From Patescibacteria group bacterium (GTDB lineage Bacteria; Patescibacteriota; Patescibacteriia; Magasanikbacterales; GWA2-37-8): a DNA stretch of 48,814 nt. This document shows positions 7,814 to 15,444 of this stretch, in pieces. Location: NCBI GenBank assembly GCA_028688375.1, contig JAQTYG010000008.1:1-48814 (forward strand). The letters run 5' to 3'. The notes below the pieces were generated by a model that had not been told where the DNA came from, searched no databases, and saw only the letters and a list, made by a program, of their open reading frames with translations. The translations under genes and the position numbers were made by a program. How positions within the stretch are numbered: position 1 is the stretch's first letter; every line of letters starts with the position of its first letter.

Positions 7814-9391
7814 ATGGCAAAAAAATCAACGACCAAACCCACTCTGCTTATAATCATGGACGGCTGGGGGATCGCGCCGGTCAAGAATAAAGGCAACCCG
7901 ATTACGCCGGTCAACGCGCCGAATTATTTTTCGTGGATTAAAAAATATCCTTACACGGAAATCACCGCCAGCGGCACGGCCGTGGGTTTGCGCCGAGGCG
8001 AAGATGGCAACAGCGAAGCCGGACATATTAATTTAGGCGCCGGCCGGGTGGTGAAACAAGACGCGATGTACATTTCCGATGCCATCAAGGATGGCACTTT
8101 TTTCAAAAATAACGCTTTTGACCAAGCGTTGCATCATTTGCGAAAATATAAAACCTCGGCTCATGTGATGGGTCTGCTTTCCAATCATAACAGCGCGCAT
8201 TCTTGCCCGGAGCATCTCTACGCCTTATTGGATTTACTTTATCAGGAGGGAATAAAAAAAGTATACTTACACTTGTTCACCGATGGCCGGGATTCCGGCC
8301 AGCATGACGCGCCCCATCATCTGAAAAAATTGCGCGAGCACATGCATGAGACGGAGAAAATCGCCACTATTATCGGACGGTTTTACGCCATGGATCGGGT
8401 AAAAAATTGGGAACGAGTCAGGCGAGCTTTTGAGGCGATTGTGTTGGGCAAGGGCATGGGAACGCGTCGGACCGCTCACAGCGCCGAAGAGGCCGTGGTT
8501 CAGGCTTATAACATCGGTGAAACCGATGAGTTTATTACCCCAACCATTGTGATGGATGATGGCAAGCCGACGGCCACGGTGGAGGATAATGATATAATTT
8601 TCTTTTTTAATTTACGTAGCGACCGGGCGCGTGAGTTGGCCAAAACATTTGTTCAACCGGATTTTGAAAAAGTTAATTTTGAATCTTTTAAGCGCGCTCG
8701 CGTGCCGAAAAATATTCGTTTCGTGGCCATGACTGATTTTGGTCCGGATTTGCCAAACATGCTGACTGCTTTTCCCAGCCGGGACGTGAAAAATAGTTTG
8801 ACCCAGATGCTCTGTCCGCGCAAACAGCTGTATATCGCTGAAACGGAAAAATTCGCCCACGTCACTTATTTTTTTAATGGCGGTTACGCTCGGCATTTTT
8901 GCGACGAACGCTGGTTAAAGGCCGGCTCGGTGGCGGTGGACAATTACGCCAAAAAACCGAAAATGAGCGCGCGTTTGGTGGCTGATATGCTGATAAAATC
9001 CATCGAGCATGATGGTTATAAATTCGCTTGCGCTAATTTTGCCAACCCCGACATGGTCGGGCACACCGGAGATTTCGCCGCGACCGAGATCGCTATCCGG
9101 ACGGTGGACACAGAGGTGGCCAGAGTGATTAAAGCGGTGGAAAAGTGGGGTGGCCAGGCGATCGTGACCGCTGATCATGGCAACGCCGAAGAGCTGATAA
9201 ATTTAGCTACCGGGGAAATTGACACCGAACATTCTTCCAATCCCGTGCCGTTATTTTTGATCGGCGAGGCGTTTGATAAAAAGAAAACAAAAATGCGCCG
9301 GCACGGCAAACTGGCCGATGTGGCGCCGACGATTTTAAAAATGATGGGTTTGCCTAAGCCGAAAGAAATGACGGGCCGGGCTTTATTTTAA
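7814..9391 (+). CDS. gpmI: Phosphoglycerate mutase, 2,3-bisphosphoglycerate-independent (paralogue 1)
   Basis: Interconverts 3- and 2-phosphoglycerate through a phosphoserine enzyme, using two metal ions. The 525-residue product carries the alkaline-phosphatase-fold metal motif MDGWG (D16), the nucleophile Ser67 in GNSEAGHINLGAGR, the substrate loop TDGRDS, RFYAMDRVKNWERV, FFFNLRSDRARE, DMVGHTG and TADHGNAEE. Some loops depart from consensus (SNHNSAHS where most enzymes have SDGGVHSH). A second complete paralogue follows 6 bp later. The gene lies between the unknown 135-residue gene and gpmI paralogue 2, in one unit with eno. Confidence 0.93.
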   Translation: MAKKSTTKPTLLIIMDGWGIAPVKNKGNPITPVNAPNYFSWIKKYPYTEITASGTAVGLRRGEDGNSEAGHINLGAGRVVKQDAMYISDAIKDGTFFKNNAFDQALHHLRKYKTSAHVMGLLSNHNSAHSCPEHLYALLDLLYQEGIKKVYLHLFTDGRDSGQHDAPHHLKKLREHMHETEKIATIIGRFYAMDRVKNWERVRRAFEAIVLGKGMGTRRTAHSAEEAVVQAYNIGETDEFITPTIVMDDGKPTATVEDNDIIFFFNLRSDRARELAKTFVQPDFEKVNFESFKRARVPKNIRFVAMTDFGPDLPNMLTAFPSRDVKNSLTQMLCPRKQLYIAETEKFAHVTYFFNGGYARHFCDERWLKAGSVAVDNYAKKPKMSARLVADMLIKSIEHDGYKFACANFANPDMVGHTGDFAATEIAIRTVDTEVARVIKAVEKWGGQAIVTADHGNAEELINLATGEIDTEHSSNPVPLFLIGEAFDKKKTKMRRHGKLADVAPTILKMMGLPKPKEMTGRALF

Positions 9392-9397
9392 TTTTTT

Positions 9398-10984
9398 ATG
9401 GCCTTTAAATACAAACCGGTGGTGTTGATTATTCTCGATGGTTGGGGGGTGGCGCCGGATAGCGACGGCAATGCCATCACCCGCGCCAACACGCCGAATC
9501 TGGATAACTACGCTAAAAATTATCCGGTCATGACGCTGACCGCCTCGGGTAATGAGGTGGGTTTATCATTCGGTGAAATGGGCAATTCCGAGGTGGGACA
9601 TTTGAATCTGGGTGCCGGCCGGGTTTATTATCAAACCTTGCCGCGCATTGACCAAGAAATGGCCAGCGGCGCTTTCGCGAATAATCAAGCGTTATTGTCG
9701 GCCATGGAACACGCCAAGAAAAATAATTCCAATCTGCATTTGATGGGTTTGGTTTCCAGCGGAAAAGTTCACGCCAGCAACGAACACCTGTTTAAATTAT
9801 TGGAGTTGGCCAAGAAAAACGGTTTGACGAAAAATGTTTATGTTCATGCTTTTCTGGACGGACGCGACACCATTTATAATTCCGGAAAATTTTTTATTGA
9901 AGAATTACTCGGCAAGATGAAAGAAATGAAAGCCGGCAAGTTGGCGTCTTTGTCCGGACGTTATTGGGCGATGGACCGAGACAATCATTGGGACCGGATA
10001 GAAAAAGTTTATCGTTTGTTGGTCGAAGGTGAAGCGGAACGAACGGCCGATGATCCGTTAAAAGCGATTGATGGCGCTTACGCCAACAAAAATTATGATG
10101 AAGAGTTTTTGCCCACGGCCATTATTGATAAGAAAGGCCAGCCAGTCGCCACGATTAAAGACAACGATGCCGTGATATTTTTTAATTTTCGGCCGGATCG
10201 GGCGCGTGAATTGACCAAAGCTTTTGTTTTGCCGGAGTTCGCCAAGTTCTCGCGCCGGCATTTAGCCAATTTATGTTTTGTTACTCTGGCCGAATACGAA
10301 AAAGATTTGCCGGCCACGGTCGCTTATCCGCCGGTGTTGATTTTGAATTCATTGGCGGAAACCGTTAGCCGCGCGGGTTTGAAACAATTTCATCTGGCGG
10401 AAACGGAAAAATACGCCCATATCACTTTTTTCTTAAATGGCACCAGAGAAGAACCGTTCCCGGGAGAAGATAGAAAAATTGTGCCTTCACCGAAAGTCGC
10501 TTCTTATGACAATCAACCGGAAATGTCCGCGCCGGAAGTGACCAAAGAAGCCATAAAAGCGATTGAAAGTGATCGGTACGCTTGGCTGGCCATCAATTTC
10601 GCCAATGGCGACATGGTTGGGCACACCGGGAATATCGAAGCGACGATCAAGGCCTGTGAAGCGGCCGACAAATGTGTCGGCGAAATTGTGGACCACGTGC
10701 TGGCCAAAAACGGCGCGGTGGTGATCACATCCGACCACGGCAACGCCGAAGAAGTGAAAAATTTAGAAACCGGCGATATCGACAAAGAGCACTCCAACAA
10801 TCCGGTGCCGTTGTATATTATTAGCCACGACTTGATGGGTCAGGCCGGACCGAGTGGTGATCCGCCGGAAGGGGATCTGAGTTTGGTCCAGCCGGTCGGC
10901 ATGCTGGCCGATGTGGCGCCGACGATCTTAAATCTACTCGGGTTGGAGAAACCGCCGGAGATGAGTGGCAGAAGCTTGGTTTAA
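9398..10984 (+). CDS. gpmI: Phosphoglycerate mutase, 2,3-bisphosphoglycerate-independent (paralogue 2)
   Basis: Second full-length enzyme of the same family, 528 residues, with LDGWG (D14), nucleophile Ser64 in GNSEVGHLNLGAGR, LDGRDT, RYWAMDRDNHWDR, FFNFRPDRARE, MVGHTG and TSDHGNAEEV. It is nearer the general family consensus than paralogue 1 (LDGRDT rather than TDGRDS). It carries a short insertion near the end (about residues 482-500, GQAGPSGDPPEGDLS). Its stop codon overlaps the stop of the leftward DHH gene by 4 bp, so the two units converge without an obvious terminator. Confidence 0.93.
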   Translation: MAFKYKPVVLIILDGWGVAPDSDGNAITRANTPNLDNYAKNYPVMTLTASGNEVGLSFGEMGNSEVGHLNLGAGRVYYQTLPRIDQEMASGAFANNQALLSAMEHAKKNNSNLHLMGLVSSGKVHASNEHLFKLLELAKKNGLTKNVYVHAFLDGRDTIYNSGKFFIEELLGKMKEMKAGKLASLSGRYWAMDRDNHWDRIEKVYRLLVEGEAERTADDPLKAIDGAYANKNYDEEFLPTAIIDKKGQPVATIKDNDAVIFFNFRPDRARELTKAFVLPEFAKFSRRHLANLCFVTLAEYEKDLPATVAYPPVLILNSLAETVSRAGLKQFHLAETEKYAHITFFLNGTREEPFPGEDRKIVPSPKVASYDNQPEMSAPEVTKEAIKAIESDRYAWLAINFANGDMVGHTGNIEATIKACEAADKCVGEIVDHVLAKNGAVVITSDHGNAEEVKNLETGDIDKEHSNNPVPLYIISHDLMGQAGPSGDPPEGDLSLVQPVGMLADVAPTILNLLGLEKPPEMSGRSLV

Positions 10985-12126
10985 AATTGGACGGCGGCGG
11001 TAGCGGCGCGCAGATGCGCGAGCACGGCATCCTCCGCTTGTTTGAGAGTTTGATTGGCGACGACAAACGCCGCGGCGCGTTTATTGCCTTTAGGTTTGAA
11101 AGTTTTGAGGAGTTCCAGAGCGTCAAAATCTTTTTCCACGGTCAACCGGCCGTGGATTTCGTTTTTATTATCCGAAGATTCAAACAAAACCAAAATTAAT
11201 TTGGCTTCCGGCGAATTGCCGATTAGTTCCCAAATCAAATCTTTCAGGTCGGCTTCGGTGGAGCCGGAACGGGCAAAGTCGTCGCGCGTGAGGGTAGTCC
11301 AAACGAGGCCGGTGGCTCGGTCAGTTTGCAAATTGGTCAGCGCCTGTCCCCAAAGTTTCAGTGTGCCGATGGATTTGGTGCGATATAAATGGCGGACGAT
11401 TTTTTCTCGGTCAGCGCCCAAATCAATCAGCCGGCCGGCCATGTTCAAAGTGTGCGGCGTAACATTGGGCGTTTTGAAACTGCGGGTTTGCGCGATCATG
11501 CCCGTGAGCAAGGCGGTGGCGATCGGTTCGTCAATTTCCGACCCGCCGATTTTTTCCAGCAGTTTGAAAATAATTTCCGAGGTGGAAGTGGCGGCAATGT
11601 CCACCAGATTAAGTTGGCCGAAATGTTCATTGCCGGCGCGGTGGTCAATGTTGACGACCGGCGTGCGATAAAACAAGTCGGTATTGTTGTAAAAAATATC
11701 GCCGAGCGCTTCCAAATCCGGCGCGCCGAGCGTAAAGATTAAATCATACTTGAAACCGGATTGGGCGGTGCGTAATTCGTTTTTAGTAATGATGCCCTGT
11801 TTAGGCGTGAGATGAATGGCCAGCCAGCCGTCTTTGACATCATAACTCAGGGTTTCCAGCTGGGTTTTGGAGACATCAACTTTGATGGTAAATTTTTGCA
11901 GATGAGCCAGTTCCGGCTGGATGTCGGCCACACCGCGCAAAAAACCAAGATGCGTCGGGGCGGAAAAATCCGGCGAAGCCACGGTCGGCATCTTTTTCTT
12001 TTTAGTTAAAAATAAATTTAACGCCAAAGCCCCGGCGATGGCGTCGTCGTTTTCTTTGCCGAAAACAATCAGCGGTCGCCGGCTGTTTTCTATCAGTTTT
12101 ATCAGTTGTTCGGGGGTATCTAACAT
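10981..12126 (-). CDS. DHH-family phosphoesterase-like protein with degenerate active site
   Basis: The order of segments matches DHH/DHHA1 phosphoesterases such as NrnA-type nanoRNases: an N-terminal FGKENDDAIAGALAL segment in place of HxxPDxDAxGS, then LGAPDLEALGD, then NIDHRAGNEHFGQLNLVDIAATSTSEIIF where the family has IDHH, and a C-terminal DHHA1-like part (about 290-381). The first His and the second His of DHH are missing, so metal binding is probably altered. It may act on a different substrate or have lost catalysis. Length (381) fits the family. It is driven by a near-perfect consensus promoter and stands alone. Confidence 0.75.
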   Translation of the reverse strand: MLDTPEQLIKLIENSRRPLIVFGKENDDAIAGALALNLFLTKKKKMPTVASPDFSAPTHLGFLRGVADIQPELAHLQKFTIKVDVSKTQLETLSYDVKDGWLAIHLTPKQGIITKNELRTAQSGFKYDLIFTLGAPDLEALGDIFYNNTDLFYRTPVVNIDHRAGNEHFGQLNLVDIAATSTSEIIFKLLEKIGGSEIDEPIATALLTGMIAQTRSFKTPNVTPHTLNMAGRLIDLGADREKIVRHLYRTKSIGTLKLWGQALTNLQTDRATGLVWTTLTRDDFARSGSTEADLKDLIWELIGNSPEAKLILVLFESSDNKNEIHGRLTVEKDFDALELLKTFKPKGNKRAAAFVVANQTLKQAEDAVLAHLRAATAAVQF

Positions 12127-12143
12127 AGGAATCAGAACAGGTG

Positions 12144-12172
12144 ATTATATCTTATCCACAGGGGCTTGTCAA
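12144..12172 (-). promoter_or_regulatory. Consensus sigma-70 promoter of the DHH gene
   Basis: On the minus strand: TTGACA (12172-12167), 17-bp spacer, TATAAT (12149-12144), 18 bp before the ATG. The spacer contains a perfect DnaA-box sequence (TTATCCACA at 12152-12160 on the plus strand). Confidence 0.85.
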
Positions 12173-12375
12173 CGGTTAAATTTTGGCTAAATACAGCCAT
12201 TTTTTTGCCTCTGTGAACAATTTTTCGCGAGTTTAAGCAAAATGCGCGGTCATCCAAGTTGCTTTTTCCGCCATTTTTCATTAAAATTAACATGAATTGG
12301 GGCCCTCGAGATTTTTATGTGAATGAGTCGTTTAAATTAATCTGTCAGGTTCACTGAAGATGATTAAAATAATTT

Positions 12376-13737
12376 ATGGAAAAAGCGCATCTAATCATCG
12401 TCGGTTTTGATGATATTGTTTCTGATAAGTATTTGCCATGTATTAGAGAAGCTATCGACTGCGGTTTTATTAGCTCCTACTCGATAATTGATCTAGAGTC
12501 ACAGAAAAAGGAAATTGAACGGCGAACAAAAATAATTGACGTGAAACCAGAAAGTATTTATTATCTCATCCATCAACAAAAAAACAGTTGGTCTAATGTT
12601 GACGAGTTCGGCCCTCTAATAAAGAAAATCGCTGAGAATAAGAGCAGGGTAAAGGTGTATATTGCCACAGAAGTAAAAGCGCACGAAGAGTATTTACGAT
12701 ATTGTATTGAGAATAAGATAGATTCGTTGGTTGAGAAACCGATTTTTGTTCCATTGGTCAATAATTATTTTCAACCCAAACAAATTTGTTCAATAATGAG
12801 CGAGCTTATAAATGAAGCAGCTGCGAATGGTGGCAATCATTCAGTGATGACGCTTAGCAGGTATCACCCGATATATAATGACATCGCCCTGTCTTCTCTC
12901 AGAGATAGAATGATTAGTTTGAAAAGCCCGTTAACATCATTCCATTTTAGGCATGCAGGGGGTGTTTGGAATACTCACGTTGAATATGATCTCAGAGAAG
13001 ATCACCCGTACAAGTATGGTTATGGGATGCTCATGCATGGAGCATACCACTATCTAGATTTGATAGCGCAATTTTTGAGACTTAACAAATTACTTTTTCC
13101 AAACGACATATTCAGTATGTCTATTATGGGCTATGCGGCTTACCCGAAAGATCAAAATGATAGGATTTCCAAGAACGTTAGTAGACTATTTGGCGATGAC
13201 GATGATATTTGGGGATTAAGTAAACGGCATAATAAATATGGTGAAACAGATATTGTCTGTACTTATCGTTTAAGAATTAAAAGAACTGGCCGAGTAATAA
13301 CTTTAGGCACAATATCGTTTGAGCAAACGACGCCCTCGATCAGAACGTGGAAAGACATACCGGCTGGTATCTATAATAAAAACGGGAGAATATCGTGCGT
13401 AGATTTTGAGGCCCAACTCTCAACATTATTTTCAGAAAGCATCAGATGCTACGACGTGCCGGTCGTAGGCGACCGCAGTATTGATCATATTGACGCGTTT
13501 GCTCGTATTTCTACTCGCGCCAATGCTGCATTATTAAAAACTGAAAAATATGTTACGGAAGAATGTTATAGGGGAATTTTTCATAGTGACAGTAATCGTA
13601 AATTAATGTCAAATTGGCTCGCAAATAGTGAGAGCAGAAGTCACCTCGGAGATCACATGCAAACGATGCTGTTATTACAATATATTGCTATTGCCATATC
13701 GAAGCAGGGCAGGGAGGTTACTTTTGATTTTATGTAA
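12376..13737 (+). CDS. Gfo/Idh/MocA-like oxidoreductase-related protein
   Basis: The N-terminal half resembles the Rossmann domain of sugar dehydrogenases of the Gfo/Idh/MocA family: an opening strand-turn LIIVGFDDIV, then VYIATEVKAHEEYLRYCIENK leading to the family's EKP motif (about 120-122, SLVEKPIF). The glycine-rich nucleotide loop is not canonical (GFDDI rather than GxGxxG), so NAD(P) use is uncertain. The C-terminal part has MHGAYHYLDLIAQFL, in the place of the family's catalytic His region. At 453 residues it is longer than most members. It is AT-rich, lies 5 bp before a glycosyltransferase, and probably takes part in making or attaching an unusual sugar. Confidence 0.6.
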   Translation: MEKAHLIIVGFDDIVSDKYLPCIREAIDCGFISSYSIIDLESQKKEIERRTKIIDVKPESIYYLIHQQKNSWSNVDEFGPLIKKIAENKSRVKVYIATEVKAHEEYLRYCIENKIDSLVEKPIFVPLVNNYFQPKQICSIMSELINEAAANGGNHSVMTLSRYHPIYNDIALSSLRDRMISLKSPLTSFHFRHAGGVWNTHVEYDLREDHPYKYGYGMLMHGAYHYLDLIAQFLRLNKLLFPNDIFSMSIMGYAAYPKDQNDRISKNVSRLFGDDDDIWGLSKRHNKYGETDIVCTYRLRIKRTGRVITLGTISFEQTTPSIRTWKDIPAGIYNKNGRISCVDFEAQLSTLFSESIRCYDVPVVGDRSIDHIDAFARISTRANAALLKTEKYVTEECYRGIFHSDSNRKLMSNWLANSESRSHLGDHMQTMLLLQYIAIAISKQGREVTFDFM

Positions 13738-13742
13738 ATTTT

Positions 13743-14660
13743 ATGGATAGGAAAAAAGGCGTCAGCATCATCATCCCATGTTATAATGCTGGTCATTATT
13801 TGCTCGAGCTGGTAATCTCAATATATAATCAGCCTCTCCTACATCCATATGAAATTATAGTTGTTGATGACGGCTCTGACGATAAAGAAACGATATTGTT
13901 ATTTCAGCATCCATATTTTGATGAGAGAATAAAATTTATTAGAGTTGGACAGAACAGCGGGGCACAAAGAGCAAGAAATATTGGCTTAGAAGCTGCGACT
14001 TTTGATTATATTTTCACTATAGATGCGGATGATAAATTGAATACGGATCCGCAGATATTGAAAGGCGGAACGTATATAGATCGAGCGATTGGCATTTTAA
14101 GTTCAGATGATGATGTTTCGTTCGTTCACAGCCAGAGCTTAATGTTTGGCGAATTTAGCGGCCCGACAATATCCTCGCATACAATTACCGAAAATCTAGT
14201 TATGCACAAACATCATGTGCCGATAGGTATTGTTTATAGAAAATCAGATGCGCGTTCGGCGGGTTTTTATTGTGAATGTATTAAAAAATGGCAAGACTGG
14301 TCTTTCGGCGTCGCATTGTTAAATGCCAGATATAAGTTGGGTAAAAAAAATAAGATTATTTTTTTAGACGTACCGTATTATTTATATAGAGTCCACCGTA
14401 GTCTGTCTAGAATATCGCAAGTTCAATTGGACGAGAAGATAATGACAACAATAACATTAAAAAAATATCCAGAGATATTTCACAAATATTATTCCGGCAT
14501 GTCGGATGGAGAAATTGTAAATCATGTTTTACGGAATAAACCGAGTAAATTAACGGATTTATTATATGTCGCTTCGGACAATCTCCCGAGAGCCTTGGAG
14601 ATGGCAGAGCGAAGACATTTTGTGGGAAGAGGGTTGGGCGAACCGGCCGGCATACCATAG
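13743..14660 (+). CDS. Family 2 glycosyltransferase
   Basis: GT-A fold transferase adding a sugar from a nucleotide-sugar donor to a cell-surface glycan or lipid. The N-terminus VSIIIPCYNAGHYLLELVIS and VDDGSDD (about 41-47) are the nucleotide-binding signature, followed by NSGAQRARNIGLEAA and the metal-binding DADD (about 94-97). The acceptor region contains KKWQDWSFGVALL and a YRVHRSLSR segment. No membrane helix is seen. It follows the Gfo/Idh-like gene by 5 bp and shares its AT-rich composition. The last dozen codons are GC-richer than the rest, so the original 3' end may have been altered. Confidence 0.85.
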   Translation: MDRKKGVSIIIPCYNAGHYLLELVISIYNQPLLHPYEIIVVDDGSDDKETILLFQHPYFDERIKFIRVGQNSGAQRARNIGLEAATFDYIFTIDADDKLNTDPQILKGGTYIDRAIGILSSDDDVSFVHSQSLMFGEFSGPTISSHTITENLVMHKHHVPIGIVYRKSDARSAGFYCECIKKWQDWSFGVALLNARYKLGKKNKIIFLDVPYYLYRVHRSLSRISQVQLDEKIMTTITLKKYPEIFHKYYSGMSDGEIVNHVLRNKPSKLTDLLYVASDNLPRALEMAERRHFVGRGLGEPAGIP

Positions 14661-14694
14661 CGAACTCGTTCCCACTCTGAAGTAAAAATAAGTT

Positions 14695-15303
14695 TTACTT
14701 TCGGGCGAATACCCTTATCCATCCATAAAAATCGCCATCTGTTCGTTCCTTTATTATTTTAAAACCAGCTTTGGCAATCTTTTTCCTTAATTCAGTTGAA
14801 TAATAAAAAGATATTAGCCTCGGTTTATTGGAGTACTCTTTTTTAAGAATAATTTTTTCGTCCGCCCCTTTTTCAGCATTGATATATAATAAACCACCAG
14901 ATTTTAATACCCTGTGCATTTCGATTAAGGTTTGTTGTGAATAAATTTTTGGTATGTGTAAAAAAGATGCCGACATCCAAATTCCAGTAAAATAGTTCCT
15001 TGGGAAAAACAATTTTCTGATGTCCATTTTTTTAAAAATGGCGCTTGGTAATTTTTTTTTAGCTTCCCTCAACATTTTTTCAGATAAATCTATACCGATG
15101 ACATCGAATCCTTTCGATACAAAAAGTACCGAATCGTGTCCGGCACCACAACCGGCGTCCAATATTCTACCTTTTTTATTTTTTTTAATAAAATAAAGTA
15201 AGTCTCTTCCGATGTTTTTTGGGTGAAAAAAACGGTGCCTCGCGTAATCCTTCGCGAAGTTATCGTAGGTGCTTATGGTTGTTTTCGTTTCGTCTCTATC
15301 CAT
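14695..15303 (-). CDS. Class I SAM-dependent methyltransferase (type 11-like)
   Basis: Small-molecule-type methyltransferase, 202 residues. Motif I is ILDAGCGAGHDS (about 47-58), followed by the acidic strand end VIGIDLS, KKMDIRKLFF and the post-motif MHRVLKSGGLLYINAEKG. No DNA methyltransferase motif (DPPY/NPPY) is present. It points toward the glycosyltransferase (tail to tail) and is likewise AT-rich. The target cannot be predicted; modification of a surface sugar or lipid would fit the neighbours. Likely -10 sequences (TATACT) lie 10-20 bp before the start. Confidence 0.8.
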   Translation of the reverse strand: MDRDETKTTISTYDNFAKDYARHRFFHPKNIGRDLLYFIKKNKKGRILDAGCGAGHDSVLFVSKGFDVIGIDLSEKMLREAKKKLPSAIFKKMDIRKLFFPRNYFTGIWMSASFLHIPKIYSQQTLIEMHRVLKSGGLLYINAEKGADEKIILKKEYSNKPRLISFYYSTELRKKIAKAGFKIIKERTDGDFYGWIRVFARK

Positions 15304-15380
15304 ATAAGTATTGTATAGTATAGGCTATTTTTTTCAATACGTATCCCGCTAAATATTGTCCGTAAATGAAATAGGGTAGC

Positions 15381-15409
15381 TTGCTTTTGCTAAGAATACA
15401 TAGTAAAAT
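15381..15409 (+). promoter_or_regulatory. Promoter for valS-tyrS-argS
   Basis: TTGCTT, 17 bp, TAAAAT; a moderate match 36 bp before the chosen valS ATG. Confidence 0.55.
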
Positions 15410-15444
15410 AGATTGAAACATTGTGTATTAGGACCGCTGTTTGT

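Noticed and set aside
12152-12160. Replication origin
   Set aside because: Isolated DnaA boxes without dnaA, dnaN or an AT-rich unwinding region with clustered boxes.
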